Assembly: GCA_963840425.1 (NCBI GenBank)
Contig: CAWIYZ010000026.1
Coordinates: 104,567 to 168,566 of the forward strand
Direction of reading: 5' to 3'
DNA length: 64,000 nucleotides
Source of the DNA: CADEFX01 sp963840425
GTDB taxonomy: Bacteria > Pseudomonadota > Alphaproteobacteria > Rhizobiales > Hyphomicrobiaceae
Part shown: in pieces, positions 35,311 to 43,968 of the stretch
Position numbering within the stretch: the stretch's first letter is position 1
Layout of the letters: the number at the start of each line of letters is the position of its first letter
Notes under the pieces: model-generated
The model's input: only the letters and a program-made list of their open reading frames with translations
Database searches by the model: none
Told to the model about the DNA's origin: nothing
Position numbers and translations under genes: made by a program

Positions 35311-35526
35311 CAGTTCGGCTGCCGGGTTCACTCCGGACGTTCGCTGCTACCAGGCGCGGCCATCAGTGACCCGCAAGGGGCGAGGGGATTTCACTATCCA
35401 CGGACTATCGAATGCCACTTTAGATATGCGCAGCAAACTATCCGCGCTTTTCATCCGTTACCGGAGTTAACCAACGTCATGCGCGTTAGCCCGATGGCTG
35501 TGTGTGTTCTCCCTGCTCACCTCAAG

Positions 35527-35619
35527 TTTCAACCTGAGGCGAAGTGGGGGTTGTGCTGATGGGCGCTGGCCAAGTCAGGCCTGTACCTTAGCCCGATAAG
35601 CCTCGCTTCGTGGCTGTCC
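35527..35619 (+). repeat. Regulator leader repeat, copy 2 (upstream of RR5)
   Basis: TTTCAACCTGAGGCGAAGTG, GGGGTTGTGCTGATGGGCGC, then TTAGCCCGATAAGCCTCGC match the leader of RR1 at 27601-27697 in order and spacing. Another partial match lies just before RR3 (CCCGATAGGCTTCG near 29891). Confidence 0.65.
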
Positions 35620-36252
35620 ATGACCCGCATACTGATCGCCGACGACCATGACGTGGTTCGATCGGGTATTCGACGCATCATCGAGGATCAACCGGGGTGG
35701 AGCGTTGTCGCTGAAGCTACGGACGGCAAAGACGCCGTCGCCAAGGCTATTGCTACCAAGCCCAACGTGGCCATCCTCGATTATAGACTGCCCCTGATCG
35801 ACGGCATCGAAGCCACACGCCAAATCCGTCGGCATGTGCCAAAGGTCGAGGTTCTGATCTTTACGATGCACGACGACGAAGAGCTTTTGCGCGAATTGTT
35901 GGTGGCTGGAGCGCGTGGCTATGTGCTGAAGTCAGATGCCGGGCAGCATTTGATTTCTGCCGTCCAGTCGCTGGCGGAACACAAGCCCTTCTTCACTGAC
36001 AGGACATCGCAGGTCCTGCTGGACACCTTCCTGAGCAAGGCGGGTCAGGTCAAGCCGATCCTGACTGACCGCGAGCAAGTTGTGGTTCAGTTGGTCGCCG
36101 AGGGCCACACCAACAAAGAGATTGCCGCAGTTCTCGGTATCAGCATTAAGACGGTCGAGACGCACCGAGCCTCTATCATGCACAAGCTCGACCTGGGCTC
36201 CACGGCGGCATTGGTGCGCTACGCCATACGGAACAATCTCATCCAGGCGTAA
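35620..36252 (+). CDS. NarL/FixJ-type response regulator RR5
   Basis: 210 residues. Receiver intact: Asp8-Asp9, Asp54 in VAILDYRLPLIDG, Thr82, Lys104. HTH: TNKEIAAVLGISIKTVETHR. It matches RR1 most closely, including its leader DNA, and is followed by RR6 as RR1 is by RR2. Confidence 0.95.
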   Translation: MTRILIADDHDVVRSGIRRIIEDQPGWSVVAEATDGKDAVAKAIATKPNVAILDYRLPLIDGIEATRQIRRHVPKVEVLIFTMHDDEELLRELLVAGARGYVLKSDAGQHLISAVQSLAEHKPFFTDRTSQVLLDTFLSKAGQVKPILTDREQVVVQLVAEGHTNKEIAAVLGISIKTVETHRASIMHKLDLGSTAALVRYAIRNNLIQA

Positions 36253-36470
36253 GGCGCTCTACGTCTCGCGCTCCGCGCTTGATCTCATCCACTGCTTGCT
36301 GGGTGTCTGGTGTTGCGTGGTGGGACGCAATCGCAACGTACCCCGTTGGCATCAGCCATGGAACCATCCCCTATCGGTGCCGAGCGATCTATGATTTGCC
36401 GCACCCGTTATGCGAATGCGGACATGAACGCAGAGCAATTAACCACTGCAGTTCAAACAATCGTCGCTCG
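36253..36470. other. Intergenic stretch between RR5 and the MRAT module
   Basis: No supported gene or site. Confidence 0.35.
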
Positions 36471-36655
36471 TTAGACATTGTAGGAAATCGCACATAACTT
36501 CTGCAAGGAACGTTCCCGCAGCCCACTGCTGCGCTACTTGGCGGCAAGAGATGGCGCACTGCCATGCGGGCGACAGCTTTACTGCGGCTCAAATGTACGT
36601 CCGTGCGCCTGTCACGCAAGGCCATGCATCCGGCTTTGGATGAGATTTGGAGCAC
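36471..36655 (+). repeat. Dispersed 'MRAT' repeat with leader, copy 3
   Basis: Leader TTGTAGGAAATCGCACATA and AAGGAACGT match the leader at 22315-22360, followed by the coding stretch at 36564. Confidence 0.65.
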
Positions 36656-36665
36656 CGTGGCATGA
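36564..36665 (+). CDS. 33-residue MRAT leader peptide overlapping RR6
   Basis: MRATALLRLKCTSVRLSRKA then MHPALDEIWSTVA and TGA. It matches the first 31 residues of the 83-residue protein at 22464. Its stop overlaps the RR6 start as ATGA, the classic arrangement for translational coupling. It may be a true leader peptide or a truncated copy trapped before the regulator. Confidence 0.5.
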   Translation: MRATALLRLKCTSVRLSRKAMHPALDEIWSTVA

Positions 36666-37279
36666 CCCGCATCTTGATCGCTGATGGCCACTTCGTGGTG
36701 CGCTCCGGCCTTCGGTGCATCATTAAAGACCATGCCGATTGGAGCATCGTTGCTGAAGCGGCGGACGGCAAGGACGCCATCGCCAAGACCATCGCCCGCA
36801 AGCCGGACGTAGCCATCGTCGACCACTCGCTGCCTCTCATCGACGGCATCGAAGTCACGCGTCAAATCCGATTGCGCGCGCCAAACGTCGAGGTTCTCAT
36901 CTTGACGATGCGCGACGACGAACACCTGCTGCGCAACATGGTGAAAGCTGGAGCGCGTGGCTATGTGCTCAAGTCTGACGCTGGTGAGCGTTTGATTTCT
37001 GCCATTCAATCACTGGCGGCCCACCGGCCCTTTTTTACGGGACAGGCTTTAGAGGCTCTCGAAGCTCCGCGACCGTGCGACCAGCCCTTGACCAACCGGG
37101 AGCGCGGTATCGTCCACCTCATCGCCGAAGGCCACAGCCACAAGCAGATTGCGAGAGTGCTGAACATTACCGCCAAAACCGTAGAGACCCACCGGCGCTC
37201 GATCTGGCGCAAGCTCGGCCTCACCTCCATGGCCGCATTGGTGCGCTACGCCATCCGAAACAATTTGATCGAGGCTTGA
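36662..37279 (+). CDS. NarL/FixJ-type response regulator RR6 with altered acidic pocket
   Basis: 205 residues. The sequence opens MTRILIADGHFVVRSG: the second acidic residue (Asp9 in all other copies) is Gly. Asp8, Asp54 in VAIVDHSLPLIDG, Thr82 and Lys104 remain. HTH: SHKQIARVLNITAKTVETHR, slightly different from the others (TAK for SIK). Loss of this Asp should weaken Mg2+ binding and phosphorylation. Closest to RR2. Confidence 0.93.
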   Translation: MTRILIADGHFVVRSGLRCIIKDHADWSIVAEAADGKDAIAKTIARKPDVAIVDHSLPLIDGIEVTRQIRLRAPNVEVLILTMRDDEHLLRNMVKAGARGYVLKSDAGERLISAIQSLAAHRPFFTGQALEALEAPRPCDQPLTNRERGIVHLIAEGHSHKQIARVLNITAKTVETHRRSIWRKLGLTSMAALVRYAIRNNLIEA

Positions 37280-37374
37280 GGGCGCGGTGCGAAGGCACCT
37301 CGCATTTGGGCGCGCATTCGGCGTTACCACAATGAGAGTACGCCCGAGGCTGGCGTCGCTCCGAAACTGAGCTG

Positions 37375-38301
37375 CTAGGCCCTCTTGGCCGTAGGCCGTG
37401 CACCGCCCAGAGCCTGCATCATGACGGCAACAAGAATGAGCGCACCACCGGCAACCACCGACATAGTGGTCGTCTCGTTGAAGACGAGATAGGTCCAGAT
37501 GGGTGCGGCCACCGTCTCGGCTTGGGCCAGCACGGCAAGCGTCACGCCCGGCACCTTGCGCGAGCCGCGCGCAAACAGCACGAGGCCGATGGCCAAGATG
37601 CCGCCGCCATGCAGGAGCGCTAGCGCCGTGTCGCGCAGGCTTGCCGCAAGCGGCACGCCGAGCCACAGCAGCACAATGGCGCTGATCAGAACGGTGACGA
37701 GCCCGACCGCAACGAGCGCCGCATCGAGGTCCTGCGGCTGGGCGCCGCGCGTCGCGAGCAGGTACAGCGCAAACGAGAACGCCGTGCCGAGCGCGAGACA
37801 TCGCGCCAACCATCCGCTTTCCCACAGGCTCGAATCCAGCCCATCAAACTTCAAGCTGAGCCCACTCATCACGCCAACACCGCCGAGGGCAACGATAATA
37901 GCCAGCGTGCTCAGCGCACCAACACGTTCGCCCAGCAGCGGACGGGCGAGGACGGCAGCCATCAACGGAGCCAGCGACATCAAAAAGAATACCTCGGCAG
38001 TGTTTCCCAGTTTGATGGCCACGATGAAACATATCTGACTGGCCACCATGGCGAGCACCGAGACCCAGGCAAAACCGCCGAGCTGCCTCATCTGCACGAG
38101 CGGGCTGATGCGGTGGCGCTGCGCCGCTACCAGCGAAAGGACCAGCGCGAAGGCGAGTGCGCGCCAGAACAGATATTGCCAAGCATCGCTGGCGGTCGCC
38201 CCACGCACGCAAAGAACGCCGAGGCTGAGCACCAGACCACCCAGTACGACGAAAAGGCAGCCGACCAGATACAACCGCGCAGGTGGCAGGGAGGAACTCA
38301 T
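37375..38301 (-). CDS. DMT superfamily transporter (EamA family)
   Basis: 308 residues from ATG 38301 (MSSSLPPARLYLVGCLFVVL). About ten hydrophobic helices in two EamA repeats, with motifs such as LMSLAPLMAAVLARPLLGER in the first half and AQAETVAAPIWTYLVFNETT in the second. Inner-membrane metabolite exporter or importer; substrate unknown. Intact. Confidence 0.9.
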   Translation of the reverse strand: MSSSLPPARLYLVGCLFVVLGGLVLSLGVLCVRGATASDAWQYLFWRALAFALVLSLVAAQRHRISPLVQMRQLGGFAWVSVLAMVASQICFIVAIKLGNTAEVFFLMSLAPLMAAVLARPLLGERVGALSTLAIIVALGGVGVMSGLSLKFDGLDSSLWESGWLARCLALGTAFSFALYLLATRGAQPQDLDAALVAVGLVTVLISAIVLLWLGVPLAASLRDTALALLHGGGILAIGLVLFARGSRKVPGVTLAVLAQAETVAAPIWTYLVFNETTTMSVVAGGALILVAVMMQALGGARPTAKRA

Positions 38302-38346
38302 GATCGGGTCAGCTAGTGCTAGTCTGGGGCACAATCCGGTTGGACC

Positions 38347-38481
38347 ATGCAGCGGATCAGATGGAAAGTGAACCGCGCGCTCGATCTGGCAGCGCTCGGC
38401 TTCTTTCCGGGCATGCATTACCAGCGCCTAGCTCTTGGCACCCCGCGATTTGGTGAGGCTGGTAAGGGAGCCTTGACCTAG
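38347..38481 (+). CDS. Putative 44-residue peptide
   Basis: ATG 38347 reads MQRIRWKVNRALDLAALGFF then PGMHYQRLALGTPRFG. Basic, no signal. Divergent from the transporter gene. Weak support beyond an open frame. Confidence 0.25.
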   Translation: MQRIRWKVNRALDLAALGFFPGMHYQRLALGTPRFGEAGKGALT

Positions 38482-38597
38482 ATGGAGAAGGGCTCAACGA
38501 ACTCGCACCTCTTGCTCGCCCTTCGGCAGTACGATCATCCAGGGTTTTCACTCATGTGGTGCGTAGGATGTTCTCCCCTGCTGCTGGTGGCAGGCGC

Positions 38598-39322
38598 TCA
38601 GGCATCGCGCCAGGGCGCGACAGGTTGCAGAAGAGATCGGTCGTCGTTGTCGGGCTTGTTCACGCGCGTCGAGATCGGCCACATCGTCATGAGGTTCGGC
38701 GGATACGGCACCAGCACATCGCGCGGATCAGGTTCGATACAAGCGAGCCATCGGTCGTGCGCATCTGGCGGCAAGATTACCGGCATGCGGTCGTGTATCT
38801 CCGCCACCAGCGCATTGGCCGGACACGTGATGATGCAGAACGTGCGCACCCAGTCCTCGGTGCCAGGGCGCTTCCAGTTCTCCCAGATGCCCGCGACGCC
38901 GAACGGCTGGCGGTCCTGCATGGCGATGGCATAGGGCTGCTTGGCCTTGGCACCCTTGATGGCCTTCCACTCGAAGAAGTTGTCGATGGGCACAATGCAG
39001 CGCCGCAACTTGTAGGCGTCGCGGAACATCGGCAGGGCGGCGACGGTCTCGGCCTTGGCATTGATCGGCTTGCGGCCCGGCTCCTTGCTCCAGTACGGAA
39101 TAAGGCCCCACCACAGCCGATCCAGTGAGCGCTCGCCGGTCTTGTGGTTCTGGCGGATGACCCAGTGCTCCTGGCCCGGCGCGCCGTTGTACTTCGGCGT
39201 CCAGTCCGTCTCTCCTCGCGCTGCTTCTTGGCCTTCGCCACGCGCGGATCATCCGGCGTGCCCATGATGATGGTGAGCCGGAGTTCGTCGGGTGACGACT
39301 TCTGGGTGATGCGACCGCACAT
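38598..39322 (-). pseudogene. SRAP family protein (SOS response-associated, YedK/HMCES-like), one frameshift
   Basis: Starts MCGRITQKSSPDELRLTIIM with the catalytic Cys2 that crosslinks to abasic sites in single-stranded DNA. After an indel near 39220 the frame changes and reads TPKYNGAPGQEHWVIRQNH, LDRLWWGLIPYW, INAKAETVAALPMFRDAYKL, CIVPIDNFFEWK and EIHDRMPVILPP. All family blocks survive. Intact otherwise, so a single-base error is plausible. Role: protection of abasic sites in single-stranded DNA. Confidence 0.88.
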
Positions 39323-39376
39323 GAGCAAGGATGTAAGTCGAGTGGCTATAGCTGACAACGTTGCCCCGCCCGCTGC

Positions 39377-39707
39377 CTACCTGCACCCAAACACGAAGGT
39401 GCGTTCGTTGTGCTCGGTGCGACGGCTGGCGATAGGCGCATCTGTGTAGAACTCGTGTCCTTTTGGACAGGCTTGCTTCGCGTACCGATCCGCGTACGCC
39501 TGCGCCTCCCGGTCAATATTTGTTCGGTTGACCGTGGCGTCGGTCGGCCCGATGACAGTCAGGGCGGTCTTACGTCCGCTTAGTGTTTCTGTCCGATGCT
39601 CAAAACGAAGACCCGAGTCGCCAATCGATCCGGTGCTCGACATTCGTGGAGCAGCCACACGTGACAGAGCACAGCGCGATGAGAGCAAGCAATTTCTCGT
39701 AGACCAT
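39377..39707 (-). pseudogene. Small lipoprotein-like protein, frameshifted
   Basis: ATG 39707 reads MVYEKLLALIALCSVTCGCS, a lipoprotein-type signal, then shifts frame near 39615. The second frame continues GDSGLRFEHRTETLSGRKTA to FYTDAPIASRRTEHNERTFV and ends in GCR. Total about 110 residues, no family recognised. Confidence 0.45.
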
Positions 39708-39748
39708 ATCGCGCACCCAACGGACGCCCACTGGCACCAGAGCTTGAT

Positions 39749-40081
39749 TTAGGAGCGCTGCCGTCTGGCAGCAACCGTGCTGGGGTGGTGGCGGTTCAAT
39801 CTCGACCAGCGCCCAAGATCATTCGGGTCCACGGACTCGCCGCCGAAATAAACCTGGACATACTCGGCGTCCGAGCGCTCGCGGAAGCAGTATGCGATGT
39901 GCTCGACACCATCACGCCAGTAGTGCTGGTGGCGGGGACAAACCGACAAACCCCGGCAGAAGCGGTCGAGGATCGTGTAGTTCTTGCCGGTCGCGAGGTC
40001 CACGGGCAGGGCCAGTTGATGTGGCCAGTCGCGATTGATGCGGGCTTTGGTGAGTTCGCCCTTGCGATAGACCATGCGCAT
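39749..40081 (-). CDS. Conserved hypothetical protein
   Basis: 110 residues: MRMVYRKGELTKARINRDWP, then HQLALPVDLATGKNYTILDR and AEYVQVYFGGESVDPNDLGR. Coherent soluble protein with several Cys/His/Trp (CRGLSVCPRHQHYW). I recall similar sequences as common hypotheticals in Rhizobiales. It lies upstream of the SRAP gene on the same strand. The start could also be the Met at codon 3. Confidence 0.65.
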   Translation of the reverse strand: MRMVYRKGELTKARINRDWPHQLALPVDLATGKNYTILDRFCRGLSVCPRHQHYWRDGVEHIAYCFRERSDAEYVQVYFGGESVDPNDLGRWSRLNRHHPSTVAARRQRS

Positions 40082-40095
40082 CTCCGATGTGGTGA

Positions 40096-40416
40096 TCAGA
40101 CGGATGCGCGCAGTCGTTCGGCCCCTTCCTGCTTGGCCATCTTAAGTCGCAACTCCACCCCCGACCCCAAACCTGATTTCTCGGCGGACGGGGAACTAGC
40201 TGTATCAACGTTGGTGGAGAGCAAGGCAGAGGACTTAGAGGCGACCGTTGAACCTGATCGAGCGTCCGACAGTACGTCGGAATGAACTGTTTCTTTGCCT
40301 TTGTCTTTCAAGCGAATTTGCTTGATCTTGTCGGTACGGCCTCCCGAGATCGGACCACAGCCCTTCATGCACCGATGTTCACGCGCAGTGCGTTTGAAAT
40401 TGCCAAGACCCATCAT
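40096..40416 (-). CDS. Hypothetical basic protein
   Basis: About 106 residues from a Met at 40416 (MMGLGNFKRTAREHRCMKGC), Lys/Ser-rich, low complexity, ending near the next gene. No family recognised. The frame is open further upstream. Confidence 0.3.
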   Translation of the reverse strand: MMGLGNFKRTAREHRCMKGCGPISGGRTDKIKQIRLKDKGKETVHSDVLSDARSGSTVASKSSALLSTNVDTASSPSAEKSGLGSGVELRLKMAKQEGAERLRASV

Positions 40417-40820
40417 GCTGTCGCTCTCAGGCTCTAACCCAATCCTTGGGAGCGCCACATGGACAGGCAAGTGGATGGCTTGCAAACCGATTTGCTAACG
40501 AACGGTCCGTCACTTCCCCGCACAGGACAGCATCCGCCATCATCAGACCAGCGGTACATGCCCGAATTTCCGGACTGAGAGATACCGGTCAACACAGGCT
40601 GCCACCGTGCACGCCGCATTGCTAAACCGCCAAACGATGCGATGGCGTTGCGGGGTACGAGGCGGGCGTGATCAAGTTGTCGCTAAGTCCTTTGCTTGCA
40701 GTTCAGGCCACAAGCAGGAGGGCTGACGACGGCCCGTCACAAATTCAAGCGCCACTGAACCGGATTGCCCCTCTATTGCCCCCGTACGATCTCTGCATTG
40801 TTCGAAATTGCCCTAAGCAT
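40417..40820. other. Intergenic stretch, no gene recognised
   Basis: About 400 bases between the hypothetical gene and the tRNA fragment. Only chance-like frames. Confidence 0.4.
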
Positions 40821-40874
40821 TGGTCGGAGCGGGGAGATTTGAACTCCCGACCCCCAGTCCCCCAGACTGGTGCT
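40821..40874 (-). tRNA. 3' fragment of tRNA-Pro(GGG), likely attachment-site scar
   Basis: Read on the minus strand: anticodon arm CCAGTCTGGGGGACTGG with anticodon GGG, variable GGGTC, T arm GGGAGTTCAAATCTCCC, acceptor strand CGCTCCG and ACCA. The 5' half (acceptor 5' strand, D arm) is absent; upstream DNA does not pair with CGCTCCG. Such 3' fragments are left by integration into tRNA genes. By orientation, the integrated DNA would lie at higher coordinates and the original flank at lower coordinates. Confidence 0.8.
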
Positions 40875-41459
40875 TCTCTGGTGGCTAGATAGCACAAGCC
40901 AGAGCTAAACGCTCGGTGTTTGCGAGCCCTCGACTTGAACCCAAGTTACGCCTAAACACGGGCGCTCATGCTCCGCGCGCAAATCGACTTTCCTGATTAG
41001 AGTGCAACTTCAATAACATAGGTGTTCGCAATTTCGATCCTGTCCGGCGCGCCCCGAACCGATCTGGCGAAGAATTACACCTCACGCCTTCGGGCAAGAC
41101 GGCCTGCGCTGGCATGTGCGTGCGTACTGTCGCATCGACAGGAAATTCAAGGATTTTCTCATGTCGTGGTGTCTCGACGCCCGCGGCGACAGCGTCGCTG
41201 GCGCTCCAAGTGACGCAATGCTGGAACGAGATGTTCAATGTTGTACTTGTTCCGAACCCGGCGCTAAGTCGAAATCAGCAGGTGGTCATCGCCCAGGATT
41301 TCAGTATGCGCGGCGGTACAGTGTCCGTCTCTGTGCGCAAGGCATTTCTCTATTACTTCCAGAAAAGACTGCGGCTTGATGCGGTTAGCGCTCTCGATGG
41401 CCCTCATGAAACGCCTCTGGTCATCGCCAACCGTGAAGAATTCGACAACCCCGAACGTT
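40875..41459. other. Stretch beyond the tRNA fragment without a supported gene
   Basis: About 585 bases. One leftward frame (41264-41470, starting MASKTFGVVEFFTVGDDQRR) has protein-like composition but overlaps the next gene and matches nothing I know. No integrase gene was found here. Confidence 0.35.
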
Positions 41460-42182
41460 TTAGATGCCATGTTCGGCTCGATGCGCTTGCACCAACTCCG
41501 CCATGCTGTTGAAAACGAAATCAGTGTGCGGGAGCGCACCCGGGTTCATGGTGGCCCCGAACCCCTGATCCCCATGCCGGCGGTAGATCCAAGCCGACTT
41601 CAGGCCCACTCTGTTAGCCGGTGCATGATCGTGGAACATGCTCTCGGCCGTATGCAAGATCTCGCGTTTCTCCACGCCGAGCGGTGCCAGATTCTCCAAC
41701 AGGTAGTCGAAATTGCGAAGGTCCGGCTTGTAGGCGCCAATATCCTCGGCGGTAAAGATCGCGTCGAAATCGACCTGTAGTCGCTTGTTGCTCAGGGCGA
41801 AGCTCGCGTTGTCGACATTCGAGAGTATGATCAGCTTGTAGTGCGACTTGAGATACTGCAGTGACGCGGCCGAGTCCGGGAATGCCGGCCAGTCGCCAAT
41901 CGAGCGGCCATAGGCGAGGCATTCTTCCCAGCTGGCGGTTACGCGCCATTTGTCAGCGAGCCGTTTGTAAACCACCGCCAGCAGTTCTCGATAGTTCTTG
42001 GTCGGGGTGAACCGCTGTTGCATCGACTCGTAGTGGGCGTGCGCCTCCAGGATCGCATTACGCGATAGCTGCGGCTGGACTTTCGAGGTCAGCGGCAACA
42101 ATGCTGCCACCATGCCCGATTCCCAGTCGATCAGCGTGCCGTAGCAATCGAACGTCAGCGCCTTGAAATCAGACAATCGCAT
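41460..42182 (-). CDS. Haloacid dehalogenase type II (HAD superfamily)
   Basis: 240 residues. Nucleophile Asp12 in LTFDCYGTLIDWE, motif II IILSNVDNAS, and motif III GAYKPDLRNF. The type II dehalogenase pattern suggests hydrolytic removal of halide from 2-haloacids, though many members are general phosphatases. Intact. The FAD oxidoreductase gene lies upstream on the same strand, 65 bases away. Confidence 0.9.
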   Translation of the reverse strand: MRLSDFKALTFDCYGTLIDWESGMVAALLPLTSKVQPQLSRNAILEAHAHYESMQQRFTPTKNYRELLAVVYKRLADKWRVTASWEECLAYGRSIGDWPAFPDSAASLQYLKSHYKLIILSNVDNASFALSNKRLQVDFDAIFTAEDIGAYKPDLRNFDYLLENLAPLGVEKREILHTAESMFHDHAPANRVGLKSAWIYRRHGDQGFGATMNPGALPHTDFVFNSMAELVQAHRAEHGI

Positions 42183-42247
42183 GCGCTGGTCTCCTAGGTT
42201 AGCGTCGGGATTGTTGATCTATGCAAGCATGCGCCAAGTCCGTTGCG

Positions 42248-43788
42248 TTACGCCACATGAACGGCGTGCAGCCGCTTCAGGTAGTCGCGGTACGCCTCGG
42301 CCTCTTTCTCGGTTCGAACCGCATCCCAACCATAGACGCCGGCTACCGCTTCGGCTGCCTTGTCCGCCGAATTGAAACCCATCGTCTTTGTCCACCCTGC
42401 ACCAACGCGGCGGAACATCAGATCGACCAGGCTGGTCGCATGCTCGTGTTGCGCCGCAAAGACGAGATCGGCCATCTTGGCATCGGTCCAGTCGCCAACC
42501 ACCGGCGGGGAATTCTGATTGTCGGGGAACTTGCGCGCGCCGTAATTCACGGCCTGGGCCGGCCTTGCCGCCTTGAGCCGGCGCTGCACCAGTCCAACCA
42601 TTTCTGTGCCAGCCGATCGGTGCGTCATTACCGGCCCGGCGGTCATGGCATAGACGCCAGGCATCCCCGAGGCGGCGAGATCATGCACATCGCGCGAGCG
42701 TTTGCCCATCGGCAGCGCGGGGTCGTAACTTAATGGCCGCACCCCGGCCCACGTGAACAACATATCTGTGCGTTCGAGCTTCAGGCCCGGGAGCAAATGG
42801 TTGCTCTCCGCCAGAGGCCGTCGATCTCCTCGTTCTCGGCGCGGATCTCGTCGAGGTTGCCTTCGTAAACCGTCTCCGTCGGACCGAAGTAGTGCATTCC
42901 CCGCCAGGGGATGCAGTACAGCGGTTCATTCTTCCGATTGAAGGTGACGATGCCGTTGTCAGCGCATTCGGGCGGCAACTGTAGCATGATGTGAATGCCC
43001 TTGGTGCCGAGGACCTTGCGCGGTCGTGGCGCACCGGAAGCGCCATTGACCCTGTCGATCCAGATGCCGGCCATGTTGAGCACGAGCTTGGACTCGATCG
43101 TCGCTGTCCCGCCAGCGTCGACGTCCGACAACTCGATCTCCCACGCCTCATTGCGGCGCGTCATCTTGGTCGCGGCGGTATAGTTGCGGACCGTTGCCCC
43201 CAACCGTTCAGCGTCGAGTACGGCGTCGACGCAAAGCCGCTCCGGCCACTCGAATTGGTATTCGGTAAAGGCACCGATCGACTGCAATCGGTCCCAATCG
43301 CGCAAGCCACCCACCAACGGGAGTGACTTTGCGGCCTCGGGCGAGATCATCCGCTGGTGGAGCGGCACGTCGCGCGGCGCCATACGTGCCAGCAGCCCTA
43401 GGCCGAACTTCACCTGCCATGGGCGGTAGATTGAATCCTTCCAGATCGGGAAGTGGAAATTGAGCGGTCGCACCCGCTCCGGCGCCGTCAGGACGAGCTG
43501 CCGCCGGGCTTCCATTGCCAACTTGGCCATTCGCATGGCATTGCGCAGCCTCGAGGGATGTCGCGCGAATTCGAACATCGAGGCACCCGGCGCGAGGTAG
43601 CGCAGCCCGCAATGCAGCAAACGGCTCGAGCGGCTCGATGAACCCGAACCATAATCTCCCTTCTCAACCAAGATTACCGAGTATCCCGCCCCCGCAAGAT
43701 GCTGCGCGGTACTGGCCCCATTGACCCCAGCGCCGATCACGCAAACGTCGTACTTGCGCTTGTCGAGTGTTTCGATTGCACTGCGCAT
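42248..43788 (-). pseudogene. FAD-dependent oxidoreductase, GlpD-like, one frameshift
   Basis: About 513 residues. N-terminal FAD motif VCVIGAGVNGASTAQHLAGA followed by GSGSSSRSSRLLHCGLRYL as in glycerol-3-phosphate dehydrogenases. Near 42800 one G of a GGG run seems missing; the second frame continues ESNHLLPGLKLERTDMLFTW, AGVRPLSYDPALPMGKRSRD to the stop at 42248. It probably oxidises an alpha-hydroxy or amino substrate and passes electrons to quinone. Divergent from the transporter operon. Confidence 0.85.
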
Positions 43789-43930
43789 GCTGCCCTCCGT
43801 GCATGACGGCGATTATAGAACGTCCGTGCCTGACGGCGATCGGACAAAAAAGGAGCCGCTGCTGCACAAAACCGGCCTTGCATTAGCAAAAGTGCGTGAT
43901 GCCAATTTGACGGCAATGCAGTGCCTCGAT

Positions 43931-43964
43931 ACCCTCCATTCAGAAAAAATCCTGTCTGGAGGGT
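43931..43964 (+). promoter_or_regulatory. Hairpin that sequesters the Shine-Dalgarno of the transporter operon
   Basis: ACCCTCCA pairs perfectly with TGGAGGGT across an 18-base A/T-rich loop. The right arm is the ribosome site, ending 4 bases before ATG 43969. Folding would block translation, as in RNA thermometers or regulated leaders. Confidence 0.55.
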
Positions 43965-43968
43965 GAGG

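Noticed and set aside
22315..37279. CRISPR array
   Set aside because: The repeats are few, long, unevenly spaced and partly coding. No regular repeat-spacer pattern was seen anywhere in the window.
40821..40900. Complete tRNA-Pro gene
   Set aside because: The D arm and the 5' acceptor strand that should pair with CGCTCCG are missing.
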